From: an uncultured Pseudomonadales bacterium
Lineage (GTDB): Bacteria > Pseudomonadota > Gammaproteobacteria > Pseudomonadales > Azotimanducaceae
DNA: 64,000 nucleotides
Reading direction: 5' to 3'
Assembly: GCA_958296195.1 (NCBI GenBank)
Contig: OY282455.1
Location: 2,356,001-2,420,000 of the forward strand
A program made the translations under genes and the position numbers. The first letter of the stretch is position 1. Each line of letters begins with the position of its first letter. Shown piece after piece: positions 37,410 to 46,154 of this stretch. The notes beneath the pieces were generated by a model. The model did not search any database, was not told the DNA's origin, and was given only the letters and a program-made list of their open reading frames with translations.

Positions 37410-37795
37410 TGACTCGATATCCCGCTTTTGTTGACGGAGAATGCGGTGCCTACGGCGTCACGTTCCCGGACCTGCCCGGCATCGTGGCTATGGGCAAGAC
37501 CATGGATGAAGCCTTGGTGAATGCGGAGGAAGCGCTCCGCGACTATGCGGTCGAGGCGGAAAGAGATGGCCGGCCGATCGCTGACTCAAGCCCACTTGAG
37601 CAGATGTCGCCGCCGATGGGGTCGGTGCTCGTCGTCATTCCGTTGATTCGTCTGTCTGGCCGCACCGTTCGGGCCAACCTGACTCTTGATGAGGGCGTTG
37701 TCGCCTTCATTGATGCCGAGGCGCACAGGCGGCGCATGACGCGCAGGGCCTTTGTGGAGTGGATGACGCGGCGCATTGCGCAAGAAGGGGGATAG
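37409..37795 (+). CDS. hicB: HicB-family antitoxin
   Basis: A 128-residue antitoxin. The N-terminal degenerate RNase-H-like HicB domain is recognisable in YPAFVDGECGAYGVTFPDLP, then GIVAMGKTMDEALVNAEEAL (residues 3-50). The C-terminus (about 90-125: NLTLDEGVVAFIDAEAHRRR) resembles a ribbon-helix-helix DNA-binding segment. ATG 37409 has GGGAGG about 10 bases upstream and overlaps the hicA TAA. With hicA broken, hicB may persist as an orphan antitoxin and repressor acting on the palindrome at 37179. Confidence 0.87.
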   Translation: MTRYPAFVDGECGAYGVTFPDLPGIVAMGKTMDEALVNAEEALRDYAVEAERDGRPIADSSPLEQMSPPMGSVLVVIPLIRLSGRTVRANLTLDEGVVAFIDAEAHRRRMTRRAFVEWMTRRIAQEGG

Positions 37796-37821
37796 GTTTT
37801 TCGCATTCGCAACCTGTTTTT
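37794..37821 (+). terminator. Weak candidate terminator after hicB
   Basis: AGGTT and AACCT can pair across a 12-base loop, followed by GTTTTTG. The 5-bp stem is short, so this is only a possible terminator between the convergent hicB and Rad50-like genes. Confidence 0.25.
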
Positions 37822-37884
37822 GTGGCGTTGCAGCACCGGGCTTTGGGGTGTATGCGGAAGCTTGGTTGGGCGGCATTTGGAAAT

Positions 37885-40800
37885 CTATTGGGCCGGCTCG
37901 TCAATGGCTGCTTCAAGCCAGTCGATGAGTTGGTTGATGTCCTCGGCTTGGGTGTTGGATTGCGGCTTGGTCTGTTGCAGCGCCAAGCGGCGGCGTTCGT
38001 CGGAGGATAGCGGCACCCGAAGATCGATATAGCCTTCGTCGATAAGCCGTTGCTCCAATATGTTGATATTGTTTGCTTGGAAGTAGGGCAAGCGGCCGGC
38101 GCGCAAGGCAGCGATCAAGGCTTGGCCGCTGCCGCCAAGCTCCGCGGCCAAATCTGTGGCTCTGTCGATGAACACAGTCGTTACCGCCCCGGACTGCTCC
38201 AAAGCCGGCCGGTCAACGGGCTTGCCGCGGCCTTGGCGCCAAAGCTCCACCCAATGGCGGGCGGCGATGCATCGGTTCAGGAGCGTTTGGCGACGGTTGG
38301 CGTCACCGATGGCGCCTTGGGCGGCGCTACTGTTCAGCAGGGCCTCAAGTTGGCCGAGGCTCTTGATGCGCCATGTGTCCAGCAGGCGGTGCAGAAGGCC
38401 GAGATCGTCGCGCAGCAGGTGGAACAGATGAATGCCGCCGGCTGCGGTGCGGGGGTCATATTGGGGGACGCCCAACAAGGCGGCGTAGTCTTCGGGTGTG
38501 TGGTTGTCGGGGGCAGGCGCGGGAGGGGGCGTTTCGATTGCGTAGTTGTTTGGCTCGGACCCCTCCGCGTTAAAGCGGATTGTGGCTAGGTCTGCCACGG
38601 CAGGTTGGCTGCCCGTGGCTTGCCGCCACAGGGCCGGCTCGTGGCGGCGGGCGGAAAGGTAGAATATCTGCCGGCCTTCCGCTTCGCTCAACCGCTCCAG
38701 GCTTTGCGCCATGACCTTGAAGCGCTCTTCGTCGCTGGTGGTCAGCGCTTCGTCCAGAAACAGCGGCAAGGGCGATGTACCCCGTTCCTGGGTTTGTATC
38801 CAAGCCAAGCGCAGCGCGAGCAATAGCTGCATCCGGGTGCCGGAGGATAGTTCCGCCAGGGTTCGCGGCGCCTCTTGTTGAAGGTCGTGCGCAATGAACT
38901 GGCTGTCATCGCCAAGCTCAAAATCGAAGGCGTGGCTGGTCACTTCGCGAAACAGCTCTCTTGCCCGCTGCAGCACTTCGGGTTCATGCTCGGCTTGGAA
39001 AACCTGTTTCACCTCGTCGAGCAGCAAGTTGGTGGCCTCGCTGAGGAAAGCGTGGTCGCGTTTGTCCTCAAGGGTCGCTTGGGCGTGCATCTCTTGGTTC
39101 AGGGCATTTTCCAGCGCCTGATCTTGGCCGGCGTTCTCAAGTGTGGTTTTGATTGCCGTGCGCTGTTCCCGCAGATTCTCCAATTTGCTGGCTTGGGTGG
39201 CCGACGCATCGCGTTCGCGTTCCAGTTGATGGACTGCGGCAGTGTCCGTGACTGCTGTTCCGGCAAGCCCGTCCAAGTCCTTGTGGTCTCTCAACGATAG
39301 TCGAGTGTTGTTTTCTGTAGTCCGAGCCGCTGTCAATTGTTCTGAAGCTGACCGCCATTCGTTGAGTTTTTCGATTCGGCGAACAAGCTCCCGTTTCATC
39401 TTTGCCCATTCGTCGGCCCCACCGCTTGCGTTGGTTGGCATAGCCGGACCATCGGGCGCAAGCCCCGTGTCTCGAAACAGCCCGTTGATGTCGTCCTTTG
39501 CCGATGCAATTTGCTTCCGCGTTGCGTGGATGGACTCTTGGACGGTTTCGATATGGTTTTGGGCTTGATTCGCGTCGGCAATGCGTTGCCTTAACTCACT
39601 GAATGCACTTGATAGCACGTCTGCATCAACGCGGCCGTCTGCGGAGGAAAACTTGAAAGCCTCTCCACCCCTCCAATGGACAACAAATTCGCCAACCTGC
39701 TGGGCGGCTTCCGTGATTTGACCGTCGAGACGTTCAATTTCCGCTTTGTGCTGTGTGTGCTCCCGACGAGCTTTGCTCCATTGAACGCATCGGGCCTCAA
39801 AAAGTGGCAAGGCGGTGACAGGCAGTTCAGGATCAAAGCCGACTTCTTCAACGAAGATGCGCTTTTCTTCGTTAAGTCGGGCAAGCTCTTGCTCCGCTTT
39901 CTCGATCTGATTTCGGATAGCGTCGGTATTGGCTGCTCGATCCCTCTGCAAGAGTAGCTCGTTCAAGCAAACTTCAATGCCTAGAAGGTGCTTACCCACC
40001 GGTGCGCAAGTCCATTCGGAAGGCGGCTCTAGGCCAGTTTCTGTGAAGCTGTGCCTAGCGTCCTCGCTGGGGGAGGGTCCCTTGGTTCTCCGCCCAGCCT
40101 GCAAAGCCCAGAGGGCCGCGGCGATGGCAGCGACGGCACCCGCCACGGCCGCAAAGGCGTTTTGCAGATAGGCCGCTAGGCCGGCGAAAGTTGCGGCACC
40201 AAGGACAATCCAAAGGGGCAAGGCAGTACGCCAGTCCCCCTTTTCTCGCGTCTGACCCGAGGCGTCGGTGGCGGTGGCCAACCACTTCCTGAGTGCGTCA
40301 ACGCCTTGCCGGCATCGCTTAATTTCTAACAAGTCCGGCGGCTCGCCAGCAGCGACAAGCCGTTGCTCCAATTCGCGTTTTTCCGCTTGAGCTAGCAGCA
40401 GTGGCGCCGCGATTGCTGCACTGCGCCGAAGGCTTTCCGCATTCAGGGATGGGGCCAGCTCGTGGCCGTTGAATTGCGCGATTGCGTCACGCACGTCCGC
40501 CCCCGCCTTCTTCAACTCTTTTTCGGCGTTTTCGCGTTCGATAGATTTTTGCCTAATCCGTTGCAAACGTTTTTCGTTGGCCGCTGTCTCCTCGGGTTGG
40601 GGGCGAGACTCCTCCAATCCGGTGCGTCTAAGTTCGGCTTGGTGCGTTGTCAAGTTGTTCTTGTGGTTCTGCAAGTCGGTCCGCAGGTCTTGAAGTCGCT
40701 TCTCAAGTTCCTCTAGGCGCTCGACTTCATTGCCAAGCAATTGGTCCATCCGCGGTGGAAACAACTTGAGTTCCTCTGTCCTAGCCTTGCGGTTGCGAAT

Positions 40801-41421
40801 GGCGTGATGAAGGTCAATGGCCTGCTTTAACCGTTCGCATCGGCGCTGGGCGTTCTCGGCGGCTGCGATTTCTGTGTCTAGGGCAGGCAATTCCGCTTCC
40901 TGTTGGCGCAGGTTTTCATAGCGGCGTTCCACTTCCCGTCTTGTTTCCCGTGCTTGTCTTAAGGCTGTTGCGTTTGGTGCTGCGAACATCGCCGCTAGGT
41001 CAATGCGAGGCTCGCCCAGATCAAAGCCGCCATGCAGTGTTTGCAGCAAATTCTGAGCAATTTCCCGATCGCCTTGATCGTCCGTCAGCAGATGCTCCAT
41101 AGCTAGGCGATACATCCCAAGCTGGCCGGCGGCAGGCAAGGCCGGCGGGTCTGCTGCCTCCCCGTTTCGGGTCCATACGACTTGTCCGCCGTTGCGCCGC
41201 ACTTGCCAGCTGGCGTCGCCACTGTGGAACTCAGCCTCTAGGGACAGCGCCGGAGGGTCGCCCTTTTGCGGTTGCAGCAGATGGGTGAGGGCGCGGACCA
41301 AGCTGCTCTTGCCGCTGGCGTTGGGCCCGGTGACGATGTTGACGCCGACGGCGGTGGGCTTGAACTCAAAGCCGGGGTCGATGCCGGGCAAGGCGTTGAT
41401 TTTCAGGCGCGTCAGATGCAT
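37885..41421 (-). CDS. YhaN/SbcC/Rad50-like SMC-type ATPase with central membrane segment
   Basis: A 1,178-residue ABC-type ATPase paired with an Mre11-like nuclease. Walker A is GPNASGKS (32-39), the signature LSSGTRMQLLLALRLAW lies near 857, Walker B is LPLFLDEAL (about 881-888), and the H-loop lies in FYLSARRHEP. Between them are long coiled-coil arms (about 145-360 and 480-800). In place of the zinc-hook Cys pair there is a hydrophobic double-pass segment (about 398-440), as in B. subtilis YhaN. About 230 residues follow the ATPase (about 945-1178), an extension I do not recognise. The start is ATG 41421, overlapping the nuclease TGA by one base. Expected role: DNA-end or foreign-DNA processing, possibly at the membrane. 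Confidence 0.82.
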   Translation of the reverse strand: MHLTRLKINALPGIDPGFEFKPTAVGVNIVTGPNASGKSSLVRALTHLLQPQKGDPPALSLEAEFHSGDASWQVRRNGGQVVWTRNGEAADPPALPAAGQLGMYRLAMEHLLTDDQGDREIAQNLLQTLHGGFDLGEPRIDLAAMFAAPNATALRQARETRREVERRYENLRQQEAELPALDTEIAAAENAQRRCERLKQAIDLHHAIRNRKARTEELKLFPPRMDQLLGNEVERLEELEKRLQDLRTDLQNHKNNLTTHQAELRRTGLEESRPQPEETAANEKRLQRIRQKSIERENAEKELKKAGADVRDAIAQFNGHELAPSLNAESLRRSAAIAAPLLLAQAEKRELEQRLVAAGEPPDLLEIKRCRQGVDALRKWLATATDASGQTREKGDWRTALPLWIVLGAATFAGLAAYLQNAFAAVAGAVAAIAAALWALQAGRRTKGPSPSEDARHSFTETGLEPPSEWTCAPVGKHLLGIEVCLNELLLQRDRAANTDAIRNQIEKAEQELARLNEEKRIFVEEVGFDPELPVTALPLFEARCVQWSKARREHTQHKAEIERLDGQITEAAQQVGEFVVHWRGGEAFKFSSADGRVDADVLSSAFSELRQRIADANQAQNHIETVQESIHATRKQIASAKDDINGLFRDTGLAPDGPAMPTNASGGADEWAKMKRELVRRIEKLNEWRSASEQLTAARTTENNTRLSLRDHKDLDGLAGTAVTDTAAVHQLERERDASATQASKLENLREQRTAIKTTLENAGQDQALENALNQEMHAQATLEDKRDHAFLSEATNLLLDEVKQVFQAEHEPEVLQRARELFREVTSHAFDFELGDDSQFIAHDLQQEAPRTLAELSSGTRMQLLLALRLAWIQTQERGTSPLPLFLDEALTTSDEERFKVMAQSLERLSEAEGRQIFYLSARRHEPALWRQATGSQPAVADLATIRFNAEGSEPNNYAIETPPPAPAPDNHTPEDYAALLGVPQYDPRTAAGGIHLFHLLRDDLGLLHRLLDTWRIKSLGQLEALLNSSAAQGAIGDANRRQTLLNRCIAARHWVELWRQGRGKPVDRPALEQSGAVTTVFIDRATDLAAELGGSGQALIAALRAGRLPYFQANNINILEQRLIDEGYIDLRVPLSSDERRRLALQQTKPQSNTQAEDINQLIDWLEAAIDEPAQ

Positions 41422-42830
41422 CAGGGGTTTTCCCCCTCTTGCGCCAGCAACCTGTCCAAAGCGCGGAATCCCGATTTTCGCAGCCACTCAACCGGATCTG
41501 GCTTGGCGGTCTGCAAGCTGTTCCAACGGGGACGTCGAGCTTGCGCATCCAACCGTTGCTTAGCGGCCTCGATCAAATTGGCACGTTGTCTAGCGGCTTC
41601 AATCGACTCGTCTTGCTCGGCATGGCCTGCCGCTCCCTCGGCCCCTTCCGGTTGCTCCAGCCACAGCAAGCGCTGGGCCAGCAAGCCAACCGGGTCTGGC
41701 CGTTCGGCCAACTCTTGCAAATCGATTTCGGGGCGAGTGTCGGATTGAATGGATTCGATGAAATAGTGGACATTGCCGTTGCCGTCGTAAATGTGGCCGC
41801 GATCATCTTCGGGGATGGCGTCCGCCGCGGCCGTGCCGAAGTGGGTTCGGCCGGTGAAGCGGACACGCAGGCCGACTGCCGCTGGCCTAAGATTCCCCTC
41901 ATGGAGTGCCGGTTCGGTCTCCGTTGCGCGGTTTCTTTGCCGATTCAGCCCCGCGTCAAGCTCCCGCACTCTTTCCAGCAAGCAACCTTGCGCTTTCTCC
42001 TGTATCCCGTCCGGGTTTGGGCCAGCCAATTCGGCGTTCAGACCGTCAAGGGGCACTTCCAGATATTCCCAACGTAGGGGCGCCAAAGGAAGTTGCTCAA
42101 CCTTCGCAATGTGACCGCCCGCCAAACTGATGAGCCAAGGCCCCCGAGGGCCGGTTTCGCTCCTGCTCAGCCCGGTCAAGCTGCCGAGGTAGCCGTTGGG
42201 GGAGAAGCGGCCATTTGGGAAAGGAGCAGCGAGGTCGTCCGGTTTGTGGATATGGCCCAGCAGCCAGCCAGCCAATCCGGCTTGGGCCAGTTCCGCCCCC
42301 GCTACTGGCGCATAGGGGCTTTGACCTCGCGTGCCGTCCCGGTCGCAATGCAGCAGGCCCAGATTGATGCCCGGGCCCCGTTCCAAGCGGGTATTTTCGA
42401 GCGGACTGTGGTGAATTTGGGCTTGCGGAAAAGACCAGCCCAACAGGCTAACAACCTCATTGCCTTCGCGGATTTCGCAGCGCTCCCACTCCCCGGCCGT
42501 TCCGAGCAGTCGAAACTGCGGAATCTGTTCGGCCAGCCGGGGCAGCACCTTGACATCGTGGTTGCCCGCTACGCCGATAACCTCAATGCCCTTGTCGGCT
42601 AAGCGTCGCACCCCTTGGCTGAGTTCCCGATACGCCTCAAAGAAGTCGTCGTCGTTTTCCACCACATCGCCGGCCAGCAGAACGGCCTTGACGCCCGCTG
42701 CAATGGCGGCGTCCACCGCTCTGCGCCAAGCCTCGGCAGGACCAAGTTCATGGGCGCGATTGGCCAGCTCCATCGGCAGCCGCGAGGGTGTCCGCCCAAG
42801 GTGAATGTCGCCAACGGCCAGTATCTTCAT
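41421..42830 (-). CDS. YhaO/SbcD/Mre11-like metallophosphoesterase nuclease
   Basis: A 469-residue calcineurin-like nuclease, upstream partner of the Rad50-like ATPase. Metal-binding motifs are intact: D8-I-H10 (VGDIHLG), D55 (LLAGDVVEND), N90-H-D92 (VAGNHDVK), LGLLHCD and GHIHKP. The C-terminal third (about 300-469) is charged and helical, fitting a capping and ATPase-binding region. Such enzymes cut DNA ends when the partner opens with ATP. The stop overlaps the ATPase start, so a fixed complex ratio is likely. DNA-repair or anti-phage roles are both plausible; the adjacent toxin-antitoxin modules are only weak hints of a defence setting. Confidence 0.85.
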   Translation of the reverse strand: MKILAVGDIHLGRTPSRLPMELANRAHELGPAEAWRRAVDAAIAAGVKAVLLAGDVVENDDDFFEAYRELSQGVRRLADKGIEVIGVAGNHDVKVLPRLAEQIPQFRLLGTAGEWERCEIREGNEVVSLLGWSFPQAQIHHSPLENTRLERGPGINLGLLHCDRDGTRGQSPYAPVAGAELAQAGLAGWLLGHIHKPDDLAAPFPNGRFSPNGYLGSLTGLSRSETGPRGPWLISLAGGHIAKVEQLPLAPLRWEYLEVPLDGLNAELAGPNPDGIQEKAQGCLLERVRELDAGLNRQRNRATETEPALHEGNLRPAAVGLRVRFTGRTHFGTAAADAIPEDDRGHIYDGNGNVHYFIESIQSDTRPEIDLQELAERPDPVGLLAQRLLWLEQPEGAEGAAGHAEQDESIEAARQRANLIEAAKQRLDAQARRPRWNSLQTAKPDPVEWLRKSGFRALDRLLAQEGENP

Positions 42831-42974
42831 GGTGGTTGGTTGCCGGTGGCGTTCATGGAAGGAACTCCTGCCGAATCAGTATGGGTTCCATCGGGCTGCA
42901 TGGGCGAGGCCGGTGAGATGGGGACTTGAAGTTATACTGCATCCCTTTCCCAAAAACCAAGGCGGGAGGACTTC

Positions 42975-45167
42975 ATGGCCGGACGGGTGCAACGGGGCGG
43001 GCTTTCGGTGGCGGCGGAGCTTGATGACTTGGTGCTGAACCGGATGCTGCCGGGCACTGGCGTCGATGCGGAGGCCTTTTGGGCTGGCTTTGCGATGGCC
43101 TTGGCGCAGCTAGGACCTCGAAACCGGGCGCTGCTGGAGAAGCGGGAGACGCTGCAGGCGCAGATCGACCAGTGGCATCTTGAGCGCCAAGGCCGGCTCC
43201 TTGACGCGGCGGAATACAAAGCCTTCTTGCAGGAAATCGGCTATCTAGTGCCGCCCCCCTCGGATTTCACCATCGAAACCAAGAATGTTGACCCCGAAAT
43301 CGCCACCCTAGCGGGGCCGCAGTTGGTGGTGCCGGTGATGAACGCCCGCTACGCGCTCAACGCCGCCAACGCCCGTTGGGGCAGCCTCTATGACGCCCTG
43401 TACGGCACCGATGTGCTGCCGGAGGCGCCGGGCCGCGAGAAGAGCAACAGCTACAACCCGGCTCGGGGCGAAGTCGTCATCGAACGGGCGGCGGAGTTCT
43501 TGGACGAAGCCGTGCCTCTGGACGGCGCCAGTCACAAGGATGTGCGCCTCTACGGCATCGGTGTCGGCGCCGGCGGCAATCAACTGCGGGCGGTGCTGGC
43601 GGACGGCGGCAACACCGGGCTTAAGGAGCCGACGCAGTTTCGCGGCCATGTGGGGGAAGGAGCGGGAAATGGCGAGCCGAGCGTCGTGCTGCTGCGCCGC
43701 AACGGGCTGCACATCGAAATTCAAATCGATCCCAGCCATGCGGTGGGCGCCGCCCATCCCGCCGGCGTCAAGGACGTCGTTTTGGAGTCCGCCGTCACCA
43801 CCATTCAGGACTGTGAGGATTCCGTGGCGGCGGTGGATGCCGAAGACAAATGCCTCGTTTATGGCAACTGGCTCGGCTTGATGAAGGGCGATCTTGAAGA
43901 GACCTTGGAGAAGGGCGGGCGCCGCATCGTCCGCCGCCTCAACCCGGACCGCGAGTACATTGGGGCGGACGGCCAGCCTCTCGCTCTGCCGGGGCGCAGC
44001 CTGATGCTGGTGCGCAATGTCGGCCACCTGATGACCACGGACGCGGTGCTGGACGGCGGGGGCGCAGAGGCGCCAGAGGGCTTTCTGGACGCCTTCGTCA
44101 CCGCCTTGGCCGCCGTGCATGATCTCAAGGGCACCGGTGCCGGGCGCAACTCCCGGGCCGGCAGCGTTTACATCGTCAAGCCCAAGATGCACGGGCCGGA
44201 GGAAGTGGCGCTGACCGCGGCGCTGTTCGGCTTGGTCGAGGAAACTCTGGGCCTTGCGCCCAACGCCTTGAAGATCGGCGTCATGGACGAGGAGCGGCGC
44301 ACCTCCGTGAACCTGGCTGCCTGCGTTTACGAGGCGCGGCAACGCATCGTCTTCATCAACACCGGCTTTTTGGACCGCACCGGCGATGAAATTCACACCA
44401 GCATGGAGGCCGGCCCCTTCCTGCCCAAGGAGCGCATCAAGGCGCAAACTTGGATCACCGCCTACGAGGACGCCAACGTGGATGTGGGACTGGCCAGCGG
44501 CTTCCGCGGCCGGGCGCAAATCGGCAAGGGCATGTGGCCGAAGCCGGATGAGATGGCGGAGATGCTGGCGGTCAAAGTCGGTCATCCCCAGGCGGGCGCC
44601 AACACCGCTTGGGTGCCTTCGCCCACCGCCGCCACCCTGCACGCCATGCACTACCACCAAGTCGATGTGGCGGCGCGGCAGGCGGAATTGGCGGTCCGCC
44701 CGCCCGCCAGCGTGGATGACATCCTGCGCATTCCGCTGCTGGTCGGCGAAAATCTTTCGGCGGAGGAGGTGCAGGCGGAACTGGACAACAACACCCAAGG
44801 CATTCTCGGCTACGTCGTGCGTTGGATAGGCCAAGGCGTCGGCTGCTCCAAAGTGCCGGACATCAACAACGTGGGGCTGATGGAGGACCGCGCCACCCTG
44901 CGCATCTCCAGCCAGCACATCGCCAACTGGCTGCACCACGGCGTTTGCAGCGAAGCCCAGGTGCTGGCGACGCTGGAGCGGATGGCAGCGGTGGTGGACG
45001 CCCAAAACGCTGGGGACCCGGCCTACCGCAAACTGGCCCCGGACTTGGGCGCCAGCATCGCCTTCCAAGCCGCCAAGGACCTGATCTTCAAGGGCCGCGC
45101 CCAGCCCAGCGGCTACACCGAACCGATCCTCCACGCTCGGCGGCGGCAGGCGAAGGCGCTTTCTTGA
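42975..45167 (+). CDS. glcB: Malate synthase G
   Basis: A 730-residue cytoplasmic enzyme that condenses glyoxylate with acetyl-CoA to malate in the glyoxylate shunt or glycolate pathway. Length matches the G isoform (about 720-730). Conserved blocks include [55 protein letters not shown] and [20 protein letters not shown], whose MED Asp is the expected catalytic base. ATG 42975 follows GGGAGGAC. A -10-like TATACT at 42933-42938 may belong to its promoter. No isocitrate lyase is in the window. Confidence 0.95.
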   Translation: MAGRVQRGGLSVAAELDDLVLNRMLPGTGVDAEAFWAGFAMALAQLGPRNRALLEKRETLQAQIDQWHLERQGRLLDAAEYKAFLQEIGYLVPPPSDFTIETKNVDPEIATLAGPQLVVPVMNARYALNAANARWGSLYDALYGTDVLPEAPGREKSNSYNPARGEVVIERAAEFLDEAVPLDGASHKDVRLYGIGVGAGGNQLRAVLADGGNTGLKEPTQFRGHVGEGAGNGEPSVVLLRRNGLHIEIQIDPSHAVGAAHPAGVKDVVLESAVTTIQDCEDSVAAVDAEDKCLVYGNWLGLMKGDLEETLEKGGRRIVRRLNPDREYIGADGQPLALPGRSLMLVRNVGHLMTTDAVLDGGGAEAPEGFLDAFVTALAAVHDLKGTGAGRNSRAGSVYIVKPKMHGPEEVALTAALFGLVEETLGLAPNALKIGVMDEERRTSVNLAACVYEARQRIVFINTGFLDRTGDEIHTSMEAGPFLPKERIKAQTWITAYEDANVDVGLASGFRGRAQIGKGMWPKPDEMAEMLAVKVGHPQAGANTAWVPSPTAATLHAMHYHQVDVAARQAELAVRPPASVDDILRIPLLVGENLSAEEVQAELDNNTQGILGYVVRWIGQGVGCSKVPDINNVGLMEDRATLRISSQHIANWLHHGVCSEAQVLATLERMAAVVDAQNAGDPAYRKLAPDLGASIAFQAAKDLIFKGRAQPSGYTEPILHARRRQAKALS

Positions 45168-45185
45168 GGAAAGCCCGAGGGTGCC

Positions 45186-46127
45186 GTGAGCAGAATAGCC
45201 GGCGTTGACATAGGTGCCACCAACGTTCGGTTGCAGGTGGTGGAGAGGGGCAAGACCATCTGGGCGTCAAACGGCCCAACGCAGCGCTACGCGGACGGTC
45301 CATCGTTGCTTCGTGAAGCGCTGGGCGGCTTCGCGGTGGATGCTCTCTGCATCGCTGTTGCCGGTCCCGTAACGAACGGCGCAGCCGATCTGACCAACGG
45401 CGACTTGCGCTTCGATGAAGCCGAACTTCCGGCGGTGCTGGGCGTTCCCAGGGTGCTGGTGGTGAACGATCTGGTGGCGTTGGCTACGGAGGTGCGCCAC
45501 TTGGACGATGCCTGCTTGCTGCCCTTGGGCCAATCCCGCAGGCGTTTGGGCGCTTGCGCGGTCCTTGCGCCGGGAACCGGCTTGGGCATGGCGATGGTGA
45601 CGCCCGAAGGCCGGGTGCTGCCCTCGGAAGGGGGCCATGCGCCCTTTGCCCCGGTGGACCCTTTGGAGCAGGAGGTCCTAGGCATTCTTGCCGCTGAGCT
45701 GGGCTACGTCTGCTGGGAGGATGTGCTGTCCGGCCCCGGGCTGCAAAACCTCTACCGGGCGCTGCGCCAAGTTTGGGGCGCAGCCGCCGATGGCCTTGCC
45801 GCCGCGGACATCGTGGAGAGCGGCCTGACCCTTGCAGACCCGGTCTGCCGACAAACCTTGGAGACCTACTGCGCCATTCTCGGCAGCGCCGCCGGCGCCC
45901 TGTGCGTGACCGGTTGCGCGGAAGGGGGGCTGTACCTAGGCGGCGGTCTGCCGCCGCGCCTAGCCGGGCTGTTGCCCAGCAGCGCCTTCCGCCGCCGTTT
46001 TGAGGAGCGCGGCCGCATGAGCGCCTATGTGAGCAACATCGCCACTTTGGTCATCAAGGACGATGCCGCCGGCCTAGCCGGGGCGCTTCGCTTGGCGGGG
46101 GAACTGGGCAAAGCACAACGGGTTTGA
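45186..46127 (+). CDS. glk: Glucokinase
   Basis: A 313-residue ATP-dependent hexokinase of the bacterial Glk family, phosphorylating glucose to glucose-6-phosphate. Visible motifs are the phosphate-binding GVDIGATNVRL, the substrate and catalytic region NDLVALATEV, GTGLGMAMV, SEGGHAPFAP and EDVLSGPGLQNLYRAL. It starts at GTG 45186, 18 bases after the glcB stop, and is likely co-transcribed with it. The Asp in VVNDLVAL is the expected catalytic base. Confidence 0.92.
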   Translation: MSRIAGVDIGATNVRLQVVERGKTIWASNGPTQRYADGPSLLREALGGFAVDALCIAVAGPVTNGAADLTNGDLRFDEAELPAVLGVPRVLVVNDLVALATEVRHLDDACLLPLGQSRRRLGACAVLAPGTGLGMAMVTPEGRVLPSEGGHAPFAPVDPLEQEVLGILAAELGYVCWEDVLSGPGLQNLYRALRQVWGAAADGLAAADIVESGLTLADPVCRQTLETYCAILGSAAGALCVTGCAEGGLYLGGGLPPRLAGLLPSSAFRRRFEERGRMSAYVSNIATLVIKDDAAGLAGALRLAGELGKAQRV

Positions 46128-46154
46128 GACCGCGGGCTAGGCAGCGCCGGCCGT

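Noticed and set aside
42975-45167. A 608-codon frame antisense to malate synthase
   Set aside because: Malate synthase G is unmistakable on the plus strand; the antisense product is His/Arg/Gly-rich shadow.
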